Below, piece after piece: positions 45,279-55,000 of a stretch of 64,000 nt of DNA. Every line of letters begins with the position of its first letter. Within the stretch, counting starts at the first letter, position 1. The DNA is from Methylocystis rosea. Its GTDB lineage: Bacteria > Pseudomonadota > Alphaproteobacteria > Rhizobiales > Beijerinckiaceae. The notes below the pieces were generated by a model. The model ran no database searches. It worked only from the letters and a program-made list of their open reading frames with translations, and was not told the DNA's origin. Made by a program: the position numbers and the translations under genes. The DNA lies in the NCBI RefSeq assembly GCF_003855495.1, contig NZ_CP034086.1, positions 2,765,501 through 2,829,500 on the forward strand, in the 5' to 3' direction.

Positions 45279-46310
45279 ATGATCGGCGACAATAACCAGA
45301 CCATTGGCGAAGGACGGGTGGTGACAGTGTTCGGCGGCTCCGGCTTTGTCGGCCGCTACGTCGTCCGAGCGCTGGCGCGCGACGGCTGGCGCGTGCGCGT
45401 CGCTTGCCGGCGGCCCGACCTTGCCTTCTTTCTTCAGCCGCTCGGCCGCGTCGGCCAGGTGATGGCGGTGCAGGCCAATGTGCGCAGTCCGGAGTCGATT
45501 GCGGCGGCCCTGCGCGGCGCCTCGGCGGCGGTTAATCTTGTCGGCATCCTTGCTGAAACCGGCGCGCAGAAATTCTCGACCGTTCAGGCGGGCGGCGCGC
45601 GCACGATCGCCGAAGCGGCAAAGACGGCCGGCATCCACAATGTCGTGCATATTTCCGCCATCGGCGCCGATCCGCAGTCGCGTGCCGCCTATGGCCGAAG
45701 CAAGGCGGAAGGCGAAGCCGCCATGCTTGCGGAGGTTCCTGCCACGGTCATCCTGCGCCCTTCAGTGATTTTCGGGCCGGAAGATGATTTCTTCAACCGC
45801 TTCGCCACCATGGCGCGCTACTTTCCGTTCGTGCCCATCGTCGGCGCCGAGACAAAATTCCAGCCGGTCTATGTCGGCGATGTCGCCGACGCGGTGGCGA
45901 TCGCGCTCGCCGGCCGCGCCAAGCCGGGCGTCGCTTATGAACTCGGCGGTCCGGAGGTCAAAAGCTTCGCGGAGATCGTCGACTATGTTCTGAAGGTCAC
46001 GCAGCGCCAGCGCCGCGTCCTGAAACTCTCCTTCGGAACCGGCAAGCTTATGGCCAGCGTGACGCAAATGGCGACCAAGCTGTCGCTGGGCCTTTTCCCG
46101 AAGCTTTTGCGCATGACGCGTGATCAGGTCGAATTGCTCAAGCACGACAATGTGGTCAGCGACCCGGCGAAGGCGGAAGCGCGCACGCTGCAAGGTCTCG
46201 GAATCGCCGATCCGCAATCGATCGAGTCGATCGTGCCGACCTATCTCTATCGCTTCCGCAAGGTCGGGCAATATCAGACGCAGCGGCTGGGCGAATCCGC
46301 GTCGCGTTGA
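45279..46310 (+). CDS. NAD(P)-binding, complex I NDUFA9-like (atypical short-chain dehydrogenase) protein
   Basis: The product is 343 aa from the ATG at 45279 (GCGGAG upstream); the frame is open a further 44 codons without conserved features. The Rossmann motif VTVFGGSGFVGRYVVRALAR is followed by NLVGILAETGAQKFSTVQAG, VHISAIGADPQSRAAYGRSK (YxxxK), LRPSVIFGPEDDFFNRFATM and FQPVYVGDVADAVAIALAG. This is the alphaproteobacterial family related to the mitochondrial complex I subunit NDUFA9. Its role in bacteria is uncertain; assembly or stability of membrane complexes or a ubiquinone-linked role is suggested for relatives. Confidence 0.88.
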   Translation: MIGDNNQTIGEGRVVTVFGGSGFVGRYVVRALARDGWRVRVACRRPDLAFFLQPLGRVGQVMAVQANVRSPESIAAALRGASAAVNLVGILAETGAQKFSTVQAGGARTIAEAAKTAGIHNVVHISAIGADPQSRAAYGRSKAEGEAAMLAEVPATVILRPSVIFGPEDDFFNRFATMARYFPFVPIVGAETKFQPVYVGDVADAVAIALAGRAKPGVAYELGGPEVKSFAEIVDYVLKVTQRQRRVLKLSFGTGKLMASVTQMATKLSLGLFPKLLRMTRDQVELLKHDNVVSDPAKAEARTLQGLGIADPQSIESIVPTYLYRFRKVGQYQTQRLGESASR

Positions 46311-46327
46311 CGACGTCGCGTTCTGAA

Positions 46328-47032
46328 CTAGGGCCCGCGGGCGGACGGCGTCGTTTCCCCCCGCGGGTGTGGCGGCAGCATCCGATGGATGCGGGTCATG
46401 AAGGCGACGGCAAAGAGCGGCGTCAGCACGTTCAGCCCCGGCGTCGCGACGAAGACGGCGATGAACAGTCCGGCGACGAAGAGCCATAGCGCATGGCGAC
46501 GGCGCAACGCCTCCGATTCCTGCAGCGAACGAAAACGCGTCGCGGCGAAGAGAAAATATTCGCGCCCGAAAAGATAAGCGTTGGCGAGGAGGAAGGCCGC
46601 GGCGTTTATTCCCGGCACGAAGAGCAGCAGCAGCGCAAAGAAATTGACGATCGCGGAAATTCCAGCGAAGCGCAGGCCCATGAGAATCGCCTGGGTCGCC
46701 GGAATGGCGCGACCGTGCTGTCCCGGCGGATAGAGATCCGCTTCGACGTGATCGGCGAGATCGTCGAGGAATAATCCGGACACCAGCACGGAGACGGGGG
46801 CGATGAGAAACGCCATCAGGAAGAACAGTCCGGCGCCCGTCGCATAGGTCAGCGCCGTCCGCAGCCAAGGATGCTCGACCATCATGAAGGACATGGCGAG
46901 CTTATCGAGACCCACCCAGGCGAGCGCCAGCAACAGGAAGGTCATGCCGAGGCTCTTGAGCAGCACCGCGCGGAACGGCGGCGTCACGATCTGGCGCAGC
47001 GCCGCCAAAGCGGCCTCGAACATTTCGGTCAT
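46328..47032 (-). CDS. CysZ/EI24-family membrane protein
   Basis: The 234-aa integral membrane protein has about five hydrophobic segments (SLGMTFLLLALAWVGLDKL, ALTYATGAGLFFLMAFLIAP, ISAIVNFFALLLLFVPGINA, LFVAGLFIAVFVATPGLNVL). The motifs LFLDDLADHVEADLYPP and FLLANAYLFGREYF are characteristic of the EI24/CysZ domain. CysZ assists sulfate uptake in enterobacteria; the alphaproteobacterial members are not well characterised and no sulfate genes are near. ATG at 47032 is used; ATG at 47023 and TTG at 47041 are in frame. It converges with the NDUFA9-like gene across 17 bp. Confidence 0.85.
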   Translation of the reverse strand: MTEMFEAALAALRQIVTPPFRAVLLKSLGMTFLLLALAWVGLDKLAMSFMMVEHPWLRTALTYATGAGLFFLMAFLIAPVSVLVSGLFLDDLADHVEADLYPPGQHGRAIPATQAILMGLRFAGISAIVNFFALLLLFVPGINAAAFLLANAYLFGREYFLFAATRFRSLQESEALRRRHALWLFVAGLFIAVFVATPGLNVLTPLFAVAFMTRIHRMLPPHPRGETTPSARGP

Positions 47033-47134
47033 GCGAGTCAATCACCTGCATCAATGGCGGCGAATCGCGGCCGCCATCCAGATGGCGTTTCGCAGCGCGC
47101 GACGCAAGTGCCGGGCGCGGTCAAAGGCCTGAAG

Positions 47135-47722
47135 CTATTTGCTGAGATGCGCGCTAAGATTTTGAAGGCCTTTCTCGAACTGATCGCCGATCATCTTGTC
47201 GCGGCTGACGAAGATGTTCATCGCCCTGCTCGCGAGGCTGGCGTCGCCGGACATGCTCCAAACGACATGAGTCTTATGCGCCGCGGAGTCGCCGCCCAAA
47301 CCCAGCGTGCGCGCGAGCCAGCGTCCTTTCGTCAGTTCGCCGTCGGGAGCGAGAAAGAAGGTCACGTCATTGGCCGCAGCAAAGGGCTTGCGCATATCGA
47401 GCCTGAGGTCGACGCGCTCGGTCGGTCGACTGTCGACGATGGTCATGCGCCCTGCGCCGACATTCTTGTCGCCCGACCATTCGAAGGCGGCGCCGGGGCC
47501 CGCCGCGGGTCCCTCATATTGGATTTCGGCGTTTGGATCGAGTTTCGCCCAGGGTGACCAAGACTCCCAATTGCGCAGATTATTGATCGCGGCAAAAACC
47601 CGGCGCGGCGGCGCATTGATGACCGCCTCGCGCCGCACCACGAAACTATTCGGCTGCAGGTAAACGGCCAGTGCGAGCAAAGCGGCGCCGTAGAACAAGA
47701 CGATGAGCAACAAGCCAGTCAT
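47135..47722 (-). CDS. Membrane-anchored SRPBCC-family (polyketide cyclase-like) protein
   Basis: The product is 195 aa from the ATG at 47722, which has an ideal GGAGGGG ribosome site. An N-terminal membrane helix (TGLLLIVLFYGAALLALAVY) is followed by an SRPBCC/START-like domain: VRREAVINAPPRRVFAAINN, LRNWESWSPWAKLDPNAEIQ, YEGPAAGPGAAFEWSGDKNV and a C-terminal amphipathic helix DQFEKGLQNLSAHL. Such proteins bind hydrophobic ligands; the ligand here is unknown. Confidence 0.85.
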   Translation of the reverse strand: MTGLLLIVLFYGAALLALAVYLQPNSFVVRREAVINAPPRRVFAAINNLRNWESWSPWAKLDPNAEIQYEGPAAGPGAAFEWSGDKNVGAGRMTIVDSRPTERVDLRLDMRKPFAAANDVTFFLAPDGELTKGRWLARTLGLGGDSAAHKTHVVWSMSGDASLASRAMNIFVSRDKMIGDQFEKGLQNLSAHLSK

Positions 47723-47775
47723 AAACCCCTCCAATGCGTGCGCCAGGAACCCGCGACACAACTAGCGCGCCGGGC

Positions 47776-48465
47776 TCAGGCTTCAAATGAATCGGCAGCC
47801 TCGATCAGCGCGGCCGCATACGTTTCCATGAGGCGGAATTTGACCTCGCCGCGCGCCGCCGCAGCGATGAAGAAACCTGCGCGGCGCCATTGCTCAACGC
47901 CGTAACTGTCGCCGGAATCGCTGCTAACGGCGAGCGGCGACAGGTTGACGACAAAGCTGTCGAGCCCGCCCGCCAACCCCCGCCCGTCGGCCTTCAGGAC
48001 AGCCTCCTTGAGAGTCCAGATCGCAAAGAAAACGTCGCTCTGCGACTCCGGATCAAGCTCTCTGCGCACGATCGCCGCCTCTTCGGGCGCAAAAAAACGC
48101 TCCGCCACCTTCAGGGCGTCTCGCGGCCTGAGAAACGACTCGACGTCGACGCCAACGTCGCGTCCCGACGCGATCGCCACGGCGGCCATGCCCCGGGTAT
48201 GCGACAGGCTCACGTCAAGGCCGGTGCGCGGCGACGCCAGGAACGGCTTGCCGTGCAGCGTCACGCCGAATCGCCACGCGGCGGGCGCAATCCCTTTCGC
48301 GCGCCCGGAAAGGCTTGCGCGCAACAGCGCATGCGCGGCGACATAGGCGAGGCGATCCGATTCGAACGCAAAACGCGCCGCCCGCGCGGTCTCACCTTCG
48401 TCGAGAAGCGCAGCGAGCTTCGGCCATTCGTCGTCGGCGATCTTCGCGACGTCGATGAAGAACAC
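47776..48465 (-). CDS. 4'-phosphopantetheinyl transferase (Sfp/AcpT family)
   Basis: The 229-aa protein has the Sfp-type signature: DVSLSHTRGMAAVAIA, DVGVDVESFLRP (Mg-binding Asp and Glu) and FFAIWTLKEAVLKADGRGL (W-x-K-E-A). It transfers the phosphopantetheine arm of CoA to a carrier protein. No polyketide or peptide synthetase is in the window, so the target may be fatty-acid acyl carrier protein or one encoded elsewhere. Confidence 0.92.
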   Translation of the reverse strand: MFFIDVAKIADDEWPKLAALLDEGETARAARFAFESDRLAYVAAHALLRASLSGRAKGIAPAAWRFGVTLHGKPFLASPRTGLDVSLSHTRGMAAVAIASGRDVGVDVESFLRPRDALKVAERFFAPEEAAIVRRELDPESQSDVFFAIWTLKEAVLKADGRGLAGGLDSFVVNLSPLAVSSDSGDSYGVEQWRRAGFFIAAAARGEVKFRLMETYAAALIEAADSFEA

Positions 48466-48503
48466 GTCGACGGCGGCCGCGGACGTCTCGGCGTCGGCCG
48501 ACG

Positions 48504-49574
<1,071 letters not shown>

Positions 49575-49741
49575 TCAAACGCGGAAGATCGAAGACGCCG
49601 TTCGCGTCGCGTGTGCGTCGCCGGCGGCGCTGCGGGCGCGTCTTGCGCGGCGGCCGGCTTCAAATTTCGCCCTGCCGGTTCGTCTATCGCATTTGTCGAG
49701 AGATTCAAACCCGCTGGGGCGTAGTCTGGAAAAATTGCGCG

Positions 49742-50131
49742 TCAGCCCTGCTGGGCGGGGGTCGTTAAGACCAGCCCGTCGAGTTCCGGCCTTACGGTGA
49801 TCTGGCAGCACAGCCGCGAATTCGGCTTCACGTCAAAGGCGAAGTCGAGCATATCCTCCTCCATCTGCGACGCTTTGCCGGTTTTTTCGGCCCATTTTTC
49901 ATCGACATAGACGTGGCAGGTGGCGCAAGCGCAGGCGCCGCCGCATTCCGCGGCGATCTCCGGAATATCATTGCGCCTTGCTGTCTCCATCACGGTGGAG
50001 CCAACCTCGCCCTCGACGGATCGGGCTTGACCCTGAGAATCGACGAAGGTGATCTTGACCTTTGTCGGCGCGCCGCCCCCCGGCTCCGCGCCATAGCGGG
50101 TCGCAGCATCCTCAAAGCTCATCTTCGCCAT
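49742..50131 (-). CDS. 2Fe-2S ferredoxin, adrenodoxin/FdVI type
   Basis: The product is 129 aa from the ATG at 50131, after an AGAGACAGG stretch. The first ~24 residues (MAKMSFEDAATRYGAEPGGG and on) extend the usual family start. The fold then follows: KVKITFVDSQGQARSVEGEV, with cluster ligands Cys63, Cys69, Cys72 (AECGGACACATCHVYV) and Cys109 (NSRLCCQI). Extra cysteines at 67 and 108 are unlikely ligands. Vertebrate-type ferredoxins of this kind serve Fe-S assembly or P450-type enzymes. Its neighbour on the same strand is a ferredoxin reductase, a natural redox partner. Confidence 0.93.
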   Translation of the reverse strand: MAKMSFEDAATRYGAEPGGGAPTKVKITFVDSQGQARSVEGEVGSTVMETARRNDIPEIAAECGGACACATCHVYVDEKWAEKTGKASQMEEDMLDFAFDVKPNSRLCCQITVRPELDGLVLTTPAQQG

Positions 50132-50367
50132 GACGCCTGTCTCTTCCTCATGCATGCGCGACTTTCGCGGCGCTCCCGACTGTGCTTGAAGCAGAAAGCC
50201 ACGGGCCGCTATTCTTCCGCGCGTCGTGCGGTTGCGCCGCCAGCGCTGCCCAAATTGTCGCCGTTCAGTTAGCACCCGTCCGTTTACGGCGCTAGCCCCT
50301 CCCGACGCGCGCGACCGTAGGCCACATTCGATGCAATTCAGCGGCGACCGCCGAAAGAGACGCGCAG

Positions 50368-51174
50368 ATGACGGACATCGCTTTAGGCTTCCGGAACGCC
50401 GATGGCGCGCTACGGTCTCAGCTGACCGGATGCCTCGATTTCATGAACGAAACGCCTTTTTTCAAGCGCTACAAGCAGGAGACTTGGGACGCGCTGCAAA
50501 TATCCGGAAACAGTAAGATATTGGATGTGGCCTGCGGCGTCGGCTTCGACGTCATCGGACTCGCGCGGCGCTTCCCGCGCGCCGACGTCTTCGGTCTCGA
50601 TTCGGCGCATGGCTTTCTCGGCCTGGCGCGAGAGCGGGCGCGGGGGCTTTCCAATGCGCTTTTCGTCGGCGGCGACTCCCGCAACCTCCCCTTCGGCGAT
50701 CGCGTGTTCGATGGCGTTCGAATCGATCGCTCCTTGCAGCACATCAGCGCCCCCATCGAGGCGCTGCGCGAAATGGTCCGGGTGACGCGCAAGGGCGGCA
50801 GAATCGTCGTCGCCGAGCCCGATTGGGGAACATATTTCGTCTACAACGGGAAACTCGAAACCGGGGCTAAGATGGCGCGACTATGGGAGAAGTCTTTCGC
50901 CAATCCATACATCGGCCGAGAGATCGGCGTTCTGCTCCAAAAGTGCGGCGTCGAAAACATCGGCTGCAGGGGGCATGCTCTCGTCGTCAGAAGTCTCGAC
51001 GCGGCGGAGATCATCTTCGACCTCACGCGGGTGACGGAGAATTGCGTGTCCGCGGGCGTCTTGACGCGAGACGAGGCGGAAGACTGGTCGAGCGCGTCTA
51101 AAGCGGCGTCCCAAAGCGGCGCGTTTCTCGCGTGCCTGAACCTCATGCTGTGGGACGGTTCGATACCGGACTGA
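50368..51174 (+). CDS. SAM-dependent methyltransferase, class I
   Basis: The 268-aa product has a standard methyltransferase-11-like core: SKILDVACGVGFDVIGLARR (motif I), VFGLDSAHGFLGLARERARG (motif II), GDSRNLPFGDRVFDGVRIDR and LREMVRVTRKGGRIVVAEPD (motifs post II and III). The C-terminal part (YIGREIGVLLQKCGVENIGC) resembles small-molecule methyltransferases. The substrate is not evident. It lies divergently from the ferredoxin and convergent with the Mla operon's lipoprotein. Confidence 0.9.
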   Translation: MTDIALGFRNADGALRSQLTGCLDFMNETPFFKRYKQETWDALQISGNSKILDVACGVGFDVIGLARRFPRADVFGLDSAHGFLGLARERARGLSNALFVGGDSRNLPFGDRVFDGVRIDRSLQHISAPIEALREMVRVTRKGGRIVVAEPDWGTYFVYNGKLETGAKMARLWEKSFANPYIGREIGVLLQKCGVENIGCRGHALVVRSLDAAEIIFDLTRVTENCVSAGVLTRDEAEDWSSASKAASQSGAFLACLNLMLWDGSIPD

Positions 51175-51197
51175 GCGATTGCGCCCCGCCAGCGTTG

Positions 51198-51794
51198 CTA
51201 TAGGCGGGCGCGGGCCCATTGGCCGATGCGCAGCGCGATACGCGCCGCCGCGTCGCTGAGCGCCCGCACGGCTGGCGAGCCGGTGTGTTCCGGGGCCGGC
51301 GTCTCTTCGACAAAGATCCGCGCCGCCTTCGCCCGGCCGCTGCCCGAGTCGACGAGTTGGACGGAAACTTCAATGACCGCGAGATTGCGGGCGAGGTCGA
51401 TCTCGAAGCGCCGCACGTCCGTCTGCAATTTTGTTTGCGCGCCAAAGTTGGAAGAGGCTGAAAGACCGCACTGCTGCAGCGCTTCAATCAAGCGGCGCTG
51501 GAAAAGACGCGGCATCGGATCCGACCACTGCACGCCGGGAAGAATGGCCACGCTGTCATCGCCGGCGCGAACCACAATCCGATCCGAGGAGGTCGGCGCG
51601 AGCGCGGCGGGTTCAGGCACGAAGACCGCGGGGCCGCTGCGCAAAGCGACGCTTCGCAAAGCGCCCGTTTCGGTCGTCAGATCGAACGTCTCGCGCGTCG
51701 CCTGGGCGCAGGCGGAAACGAGAAATGCGACCGACACGATCGCCGTCGCCTGCGCGACCTTGCGTTGCGTCGAAGCGGACGCCTTCAGTTTCAT
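51198..51794 (-). CDS. ABC-type transport auxiliary lipoprotein, PqiC/YmbA-like
   Basis: The product is 198 aa from the ATG at 51794. The signal peptide ends in a lipobox (AIVSVAFLVSAC, Cys at about 29), so it is a lipoprotein. The periplasmic part matches the auxiliary lipoprotein family found with MCE systems (FDLTTETGALRSVALRSGPA, SDRIVVRAGDDSVAILPGVQ, LFQRRLIEALQQCG, RFEIDLARNLAVIEVSVQLV). It is the last gene of the Mla-type operon and probably sits at the outer-membrane end of the lipid path. Confidence 0.88.
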   Translation of the reverse strand: MKLKASASTQRKVAQATAIVSVAFLVSACAQATRETFDLTTETGALRSVALRSGPAVFVPEPAALAPTSSDRIVVRAGDDSVAILPGVQWSDPMPRLFQRRLIEALQQCGLSASSNFGAQTKLQTDVRRFEIDLARNLAVIEVSVQLVDSGSGRAKAARIFVEETPAPEHTGSPAVRALSDAAARIALRIGQWARARL

Positions 51795-51890
51795 GCCGAC
51801 CCGTCGCCCCATTTCGCCCGCGCGCCCCGTCGAGCGCGTCGTTCTTCTATCCGATCCCCGCATTGGCTCAAAGCCACGCTTTGGATTGAT

Positions 51891-52793
51891 TTAACGGCCT
51901 TGATACTCCGGCACGGACTGGGACGGCCCGAAGATGAATTGTGACGGGTTCTTCTCAACCGAACGCAGCGTGCGATCGAATGTGTCGACGGCCTTGCGAC
52001 CGTCCACAGCGAGCTGTCCATATTCGCGCAGCCCCGTCGCGGCGAAACGATTGATGCGTTCCGAGGCCCCGGCGATATTGCCGGCGATCGCCTTGATCTG
52101 CTTGGGGTCAATCGCCTTGATGGTCCTTTCGCCGGCCGCAAGCAGCTGATCGAGCCGCGCCGCCGCCGGTTTAAGCGAGCGTGCGACGTCCGACGCGTCG
52201 TGGATGAAAGTCGTGATCGAAGCGGAGTTATCGGCGAAAGTCTTGCTGACCGTTGCAGCGTTTTTAAGCGTCGCGGTGATGGCCGGACCATTATCGTCTA
52301 TGAGCTTGTCGAGTTTCGTGAGGACTTCGGCGGCTTTTTTCGACAGGCTCTGAACATTGACGAGCAAATTTTGGATTTCGGAGCGCTCGGCCTGAATTTG
52401 GGGATACTTCTGGCCGACTTGCGCCGTCAGAGGCGGGGCGCCGGGCGTGCCGCCGACCAGTAGGACGTCGGAAACGCCCGTAAAGCCCCGCGTCTCGAGA
52501 CGCGCGCGCGTGTCGGTCTTGACCGGCGTTCTGCTGTCGATCCTGACGAGCACATCGACCTTGCTCGGATCCTGTTCGGAAATGCCAAGATGCGTGACCT
52601 CGCCGACCTTCACGCCATTGAACAGCACCGAGGACCCGCGGCTCAGCCCTGAAACCTCGGTGAAGACAATCTGGAATGTATCCTGCCGGCCAAGCTGGCT
52701 CGGACCGGAAAACCAGTAGACGAAAAGAAAGGCGGCGAAGGCGACCGCCAGCGTGAAAGCGCCGATCAGGGCGTAGTTGGCGCGGGTTTCCAT
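51891..52793 (-). CDS. MlaD-type MCE domain protein
   Basis: This 300-aa protein has one N-terminal membrane helix (YALIGAFTLAVAFAAFLFVY). An MCE/MlaD domain (about 38-115; FTEVSGLSRGSSVLFNGVKV, DTRARLETRGFTGVSDVLLV) and a long helical C-terminus (SLSKKAAEVLTKLDKLIDDN and onward) follow, as in phospholipid-handling MCE proteins. It is expected to form a periplasmic ring that contacts the MlaE-F core. It overlaps the ATPase gene upstream by 28 bp. Confidence 0.93.
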   Translation of the reverse strand: METRANYALIGAFTLAVAFAAFLFVYWFSGPSQLGRQDTFQIVFTEVSGLSRGSSVLFNGVKVGEVTHLGISEQDPSKVDVLVRIDSRTPVKTDTRARLETRGFTGVSDVLLVGGTPGAPPLTAQVGQKYPQIQAERSEIQNLLVNVQSLSKKAAEVLTKLDKLIDDNGPAITATLKNAATVSKTFADNSASITTFIHDASDVARSLKPAAARLDQLLAAGERTIKAIDPKQIKAIAGNIAGASERINRFAATGLREYGQLAVDGRKAVDTFDRTLRSVEKNPSQFIFGPSQSVPEYQGR

Positions 52794-53614
52794 TGTTCGT
52801 CCTTCTGCTCAACGCGCGCCGCAGTCAGTCTGCCGCCACGCACGCCGTGGAAATAGGCCTTCAGCCACGGGTGGTCGGATGCGAGCAAGGTTTCCAGCGG
52901 CCCTGCGGCGATGACCCGACCTTCAGCGAGCGCCGCCACCCTGTCGCAAATAGAATACAGGCTGTCGAGATCGTGCGTCACCATAAACACGGTCAGCCCG
53001 AGGGTCTGCTGCAGCGTGCCGATCAGCGCGTCGAATTCGGCGGCGCTGATCGGATCGAGTCCCGATGTCGGTTCGTCCAGGAACACAAGCTCGGGATCAA
53101 GCGCCAAGGCGCGCGCCAGGGCCGCGCGCTTCACCATGCCGCCCGACAATTCTGACGGAAATTTGTCCGCGGCGTCGGGATTGAGGCCAACAAGCTCGAG
53201 CTTCAGCAGGGCCAGCTCGTCCATCAGTCGCTGAGAGAGGTCGCGCATTTCGCGCATCGGCATCTGAATATTCTGCTTCACCGTGAGGCCCGAAAACAGC
53301 GCGCCGTTCTGAAACAGCACGCCCCAACGCTGTTCCAGCGCACGCCGCTCAAGCGGCGCGAGCGCGTCGCGATCTTGCCCAAAAACCCGAATGGAGCCGC
53401 CTCGCGTCGGCGTGAGTCCGAGAATCGCGCGGGTGAGCACCGATTTTCCCTGCCCAGATCCTCCGACGAAGCCGAGCACCTCGCCGCGGTAGACGTCGAG
53501 GCTGAGCCCTTTCATGATGGTTTTGTCGCCAAAGCCGACCACGAGATCGCGCACGCTGATAATGACGTCGCGATTCGGGCGCGGTTGAGCGGCGTGAGCC
53601 GAGGCGTTGGTCAT
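52766..53614 (-). CDS. Lipid-transport ABC ATPase, MlaF-like
   Basis: This is a 282-aa ABC ATPase with Walker A GGSGQGKSVL, Q-loop FQNGALFSGLTVKQNI, signature ELSGGMVKRAALARAL, Walker B LVFLDEPTSGLDP and switch His in VTHDLDSL. It lies between the MlaE-like permease and MlaD. The ATG at 53614 is used; a TTG at 53626 overlaps the mlaE stop and cannot be excluded. It energises retrograde or anterograde phospholipid movement with its partners. Confidence 0.94.
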   Translation of the reverse strand: MTNASAHAAQPRPNRDVIISVRDLVVGFGDKTIMKGLSLDVYRGEVLGFVGGSGQGKSVLTRAILGLTPTRGGSIRVFGQDRDALAPLERRALEQRWGVLFQNGALFSGLTVKQNIQMPMREMRDLSQRLMDELALLKLELVGLNPDAADKFPSELSGGMVKRAALARALALDPELVFLDEPTSGLDPISAAEFDALIGTLQQTLGLTVFMVTHDLDSLYSICDRVAALAEGRVIAAGPLETLLASDHPWLKAYFHGVRGGRLTAARVEQKDEQWKPAPTTP

Positions 53615-53622
53615 CGCCGCGC

Positions 53623-54771
53623 TCAATAGTCGATCGCCGCAAAGAATACGGCGAACACCCCATCCATCACAATGACCATGAAGATTGATTTCACGACCGA
53701 GGACGTGACCTGCCGGCCGAGCGATTCAGCGGAGCCCTGCGTCGCGAGCCCGTCCATCGATGCGATGAGGCCAATCACCAGCGCCATGAAGGGCGCCTTG
53801 ATGATGCCGACGAGAAACGTATGCAGCGCGATCGCCTCTTTGAGCAATGACGCGAACGCCGCGGGGCTGATCCCCCCATACCACCAGGCCACGAGCATGC
53901 CGCCAAAGAGCGCCGCCATGTCGGCGACGAAGGTCAAAATCGGCAGGGAAATCACCAGACCGAGCACGCGCGGCGCGATCAGCACCTCGAAGGGCGAAAG
54001 TCCCATCACCAGCAGCGCGTCGACCTCCTCGCGCATTTTCATCGAGCCGAGTTCGGCGGTGATCGCCGAGCCTGAACGGCCGGCGATCATGATCGAGGTG
54101 AGCAGCACGCCGAGTTCGCGCAAGACAAGAATGCCGATCAGGCTGACCGTGTAGCTGGACGCGCCGAATTTGAGCAATTGAAAGATGCCCTGTTGCGCGA
54201 CGATGCCGCCGACCAGAATGTTGATCAACACGATGATCGGGACGCTGCGAAAGCCGACCAGCTCGATTTGCGCGACGAGCGACGTGAGCCTGAACCGCCG
54301 CGGATTGGCGGCCACATACATCATCGAGGAGACGAATTCGCCGAGAAAGCCGACGCCGCGGTAAAATTCGCGAAGCGCGTCCACGACGGATTCGCCAAAA
54401 TCTGCAAGCAGAACGAAGATGACATTGGATCGCGGCCGCGATGGCGCAGCGAAGTCGCGGTAACGCGTTTCTTCGAGCAGGGTCGAATATTCAGGCCGCA
54501 CATGTTCGAGCGTGACAGCGACGTCGCGGCGCGCGAGATCATGCCGCGCGCGATTGATCAGCCAGGCGCCGGCCGTATCGAGTTGCGAGACTTGCGAAAG
54601 ATCTATCGAGACCATGCGGTCGAGGCGGGCCTCCTCGACGATTCGACGCCCCTCCTCCTCCAGGCGCTGAGAGGCGACGAGCGTCCAGTCGCCCGAAAGC
54701 GCAAGGCGCGCGCCCTCCGCCGCGGATTGGCGCGCGACTTTGGGCGGACGCTGCATCGCCGCGACGGTCAT
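53623..54771 (-). CDS. MlaE-family permease with N-terminal STAS domain
   Basis: This 382-aa protein has residues 10-110 as a STAS-like domain (RLALSGDWTLVASQRLEEEG, SIDLSQVSQLDTAGAWLINR) fused to the MlaE permease (about 125-380): FYRGVGFLGEFVSSMMYVAA, RSVPIIVLINILVGGIVAQQ, ELGVLLTSIMIAGRSGSAIT and AELGSMKMREEVDALLVMGL, the conserved coupling segment. In E. coli the STAS part is the separate MlaB. It is the first gene of the operon, divergent from dgcA. Confidence 0.94.
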   Translation of the reverse strand: MTVAAMQRPPKVARQSAAEGARLALSGDWTLVASQRLEEEGRRIVEEARLDRMVSIDLSQVSQLDTAGAWLINRARHDLARRDVAVTLEHVRPEYSTLLEETRYRDFAAPSRPRSNVIFVLLADFGESVVDALREFYRGVGFLGEFVSSMMYVAANPRRFRLTSLVAQIELVGFRSVPIIVLINILVGGIVAQQGIFQLLKFGASSYTVSLIGILVLRELGVLLTSIMIAGRSGSAITAELGSMKMREEVDALLVMGLSPFEVLIAPRVLGLVISLPILTFVADMAALFGGMLVAWWYGGISPAAFASLLKEAIALHTFLVGIIKAPFMALVIGLIASMDGLATQGSAESLGRQVTSSVVKSIFMVIVMDGVFAVFFAAIDY

Positions 54772-55000
54772 CGGGCTTCGCTCCGCGCTGGAGACAGTAA
54801 TCGGCTCATTGATGGCGTCATCCTATCCGACGATTGTGGCGCGCCGCTGACGCGGGCCGGCGCGCCGCCGCTTGTAGCCGCCTCTTCCAAAGCAGCCTCT
54901 TGCAAAAACGTCATAACTTCGTGAATTGACGTCAGCAAGCGCGTCGGCGCACATCGCAAACGCCAACCACAGACGCGCGACGCGGGCGCCGGAGAGCGAT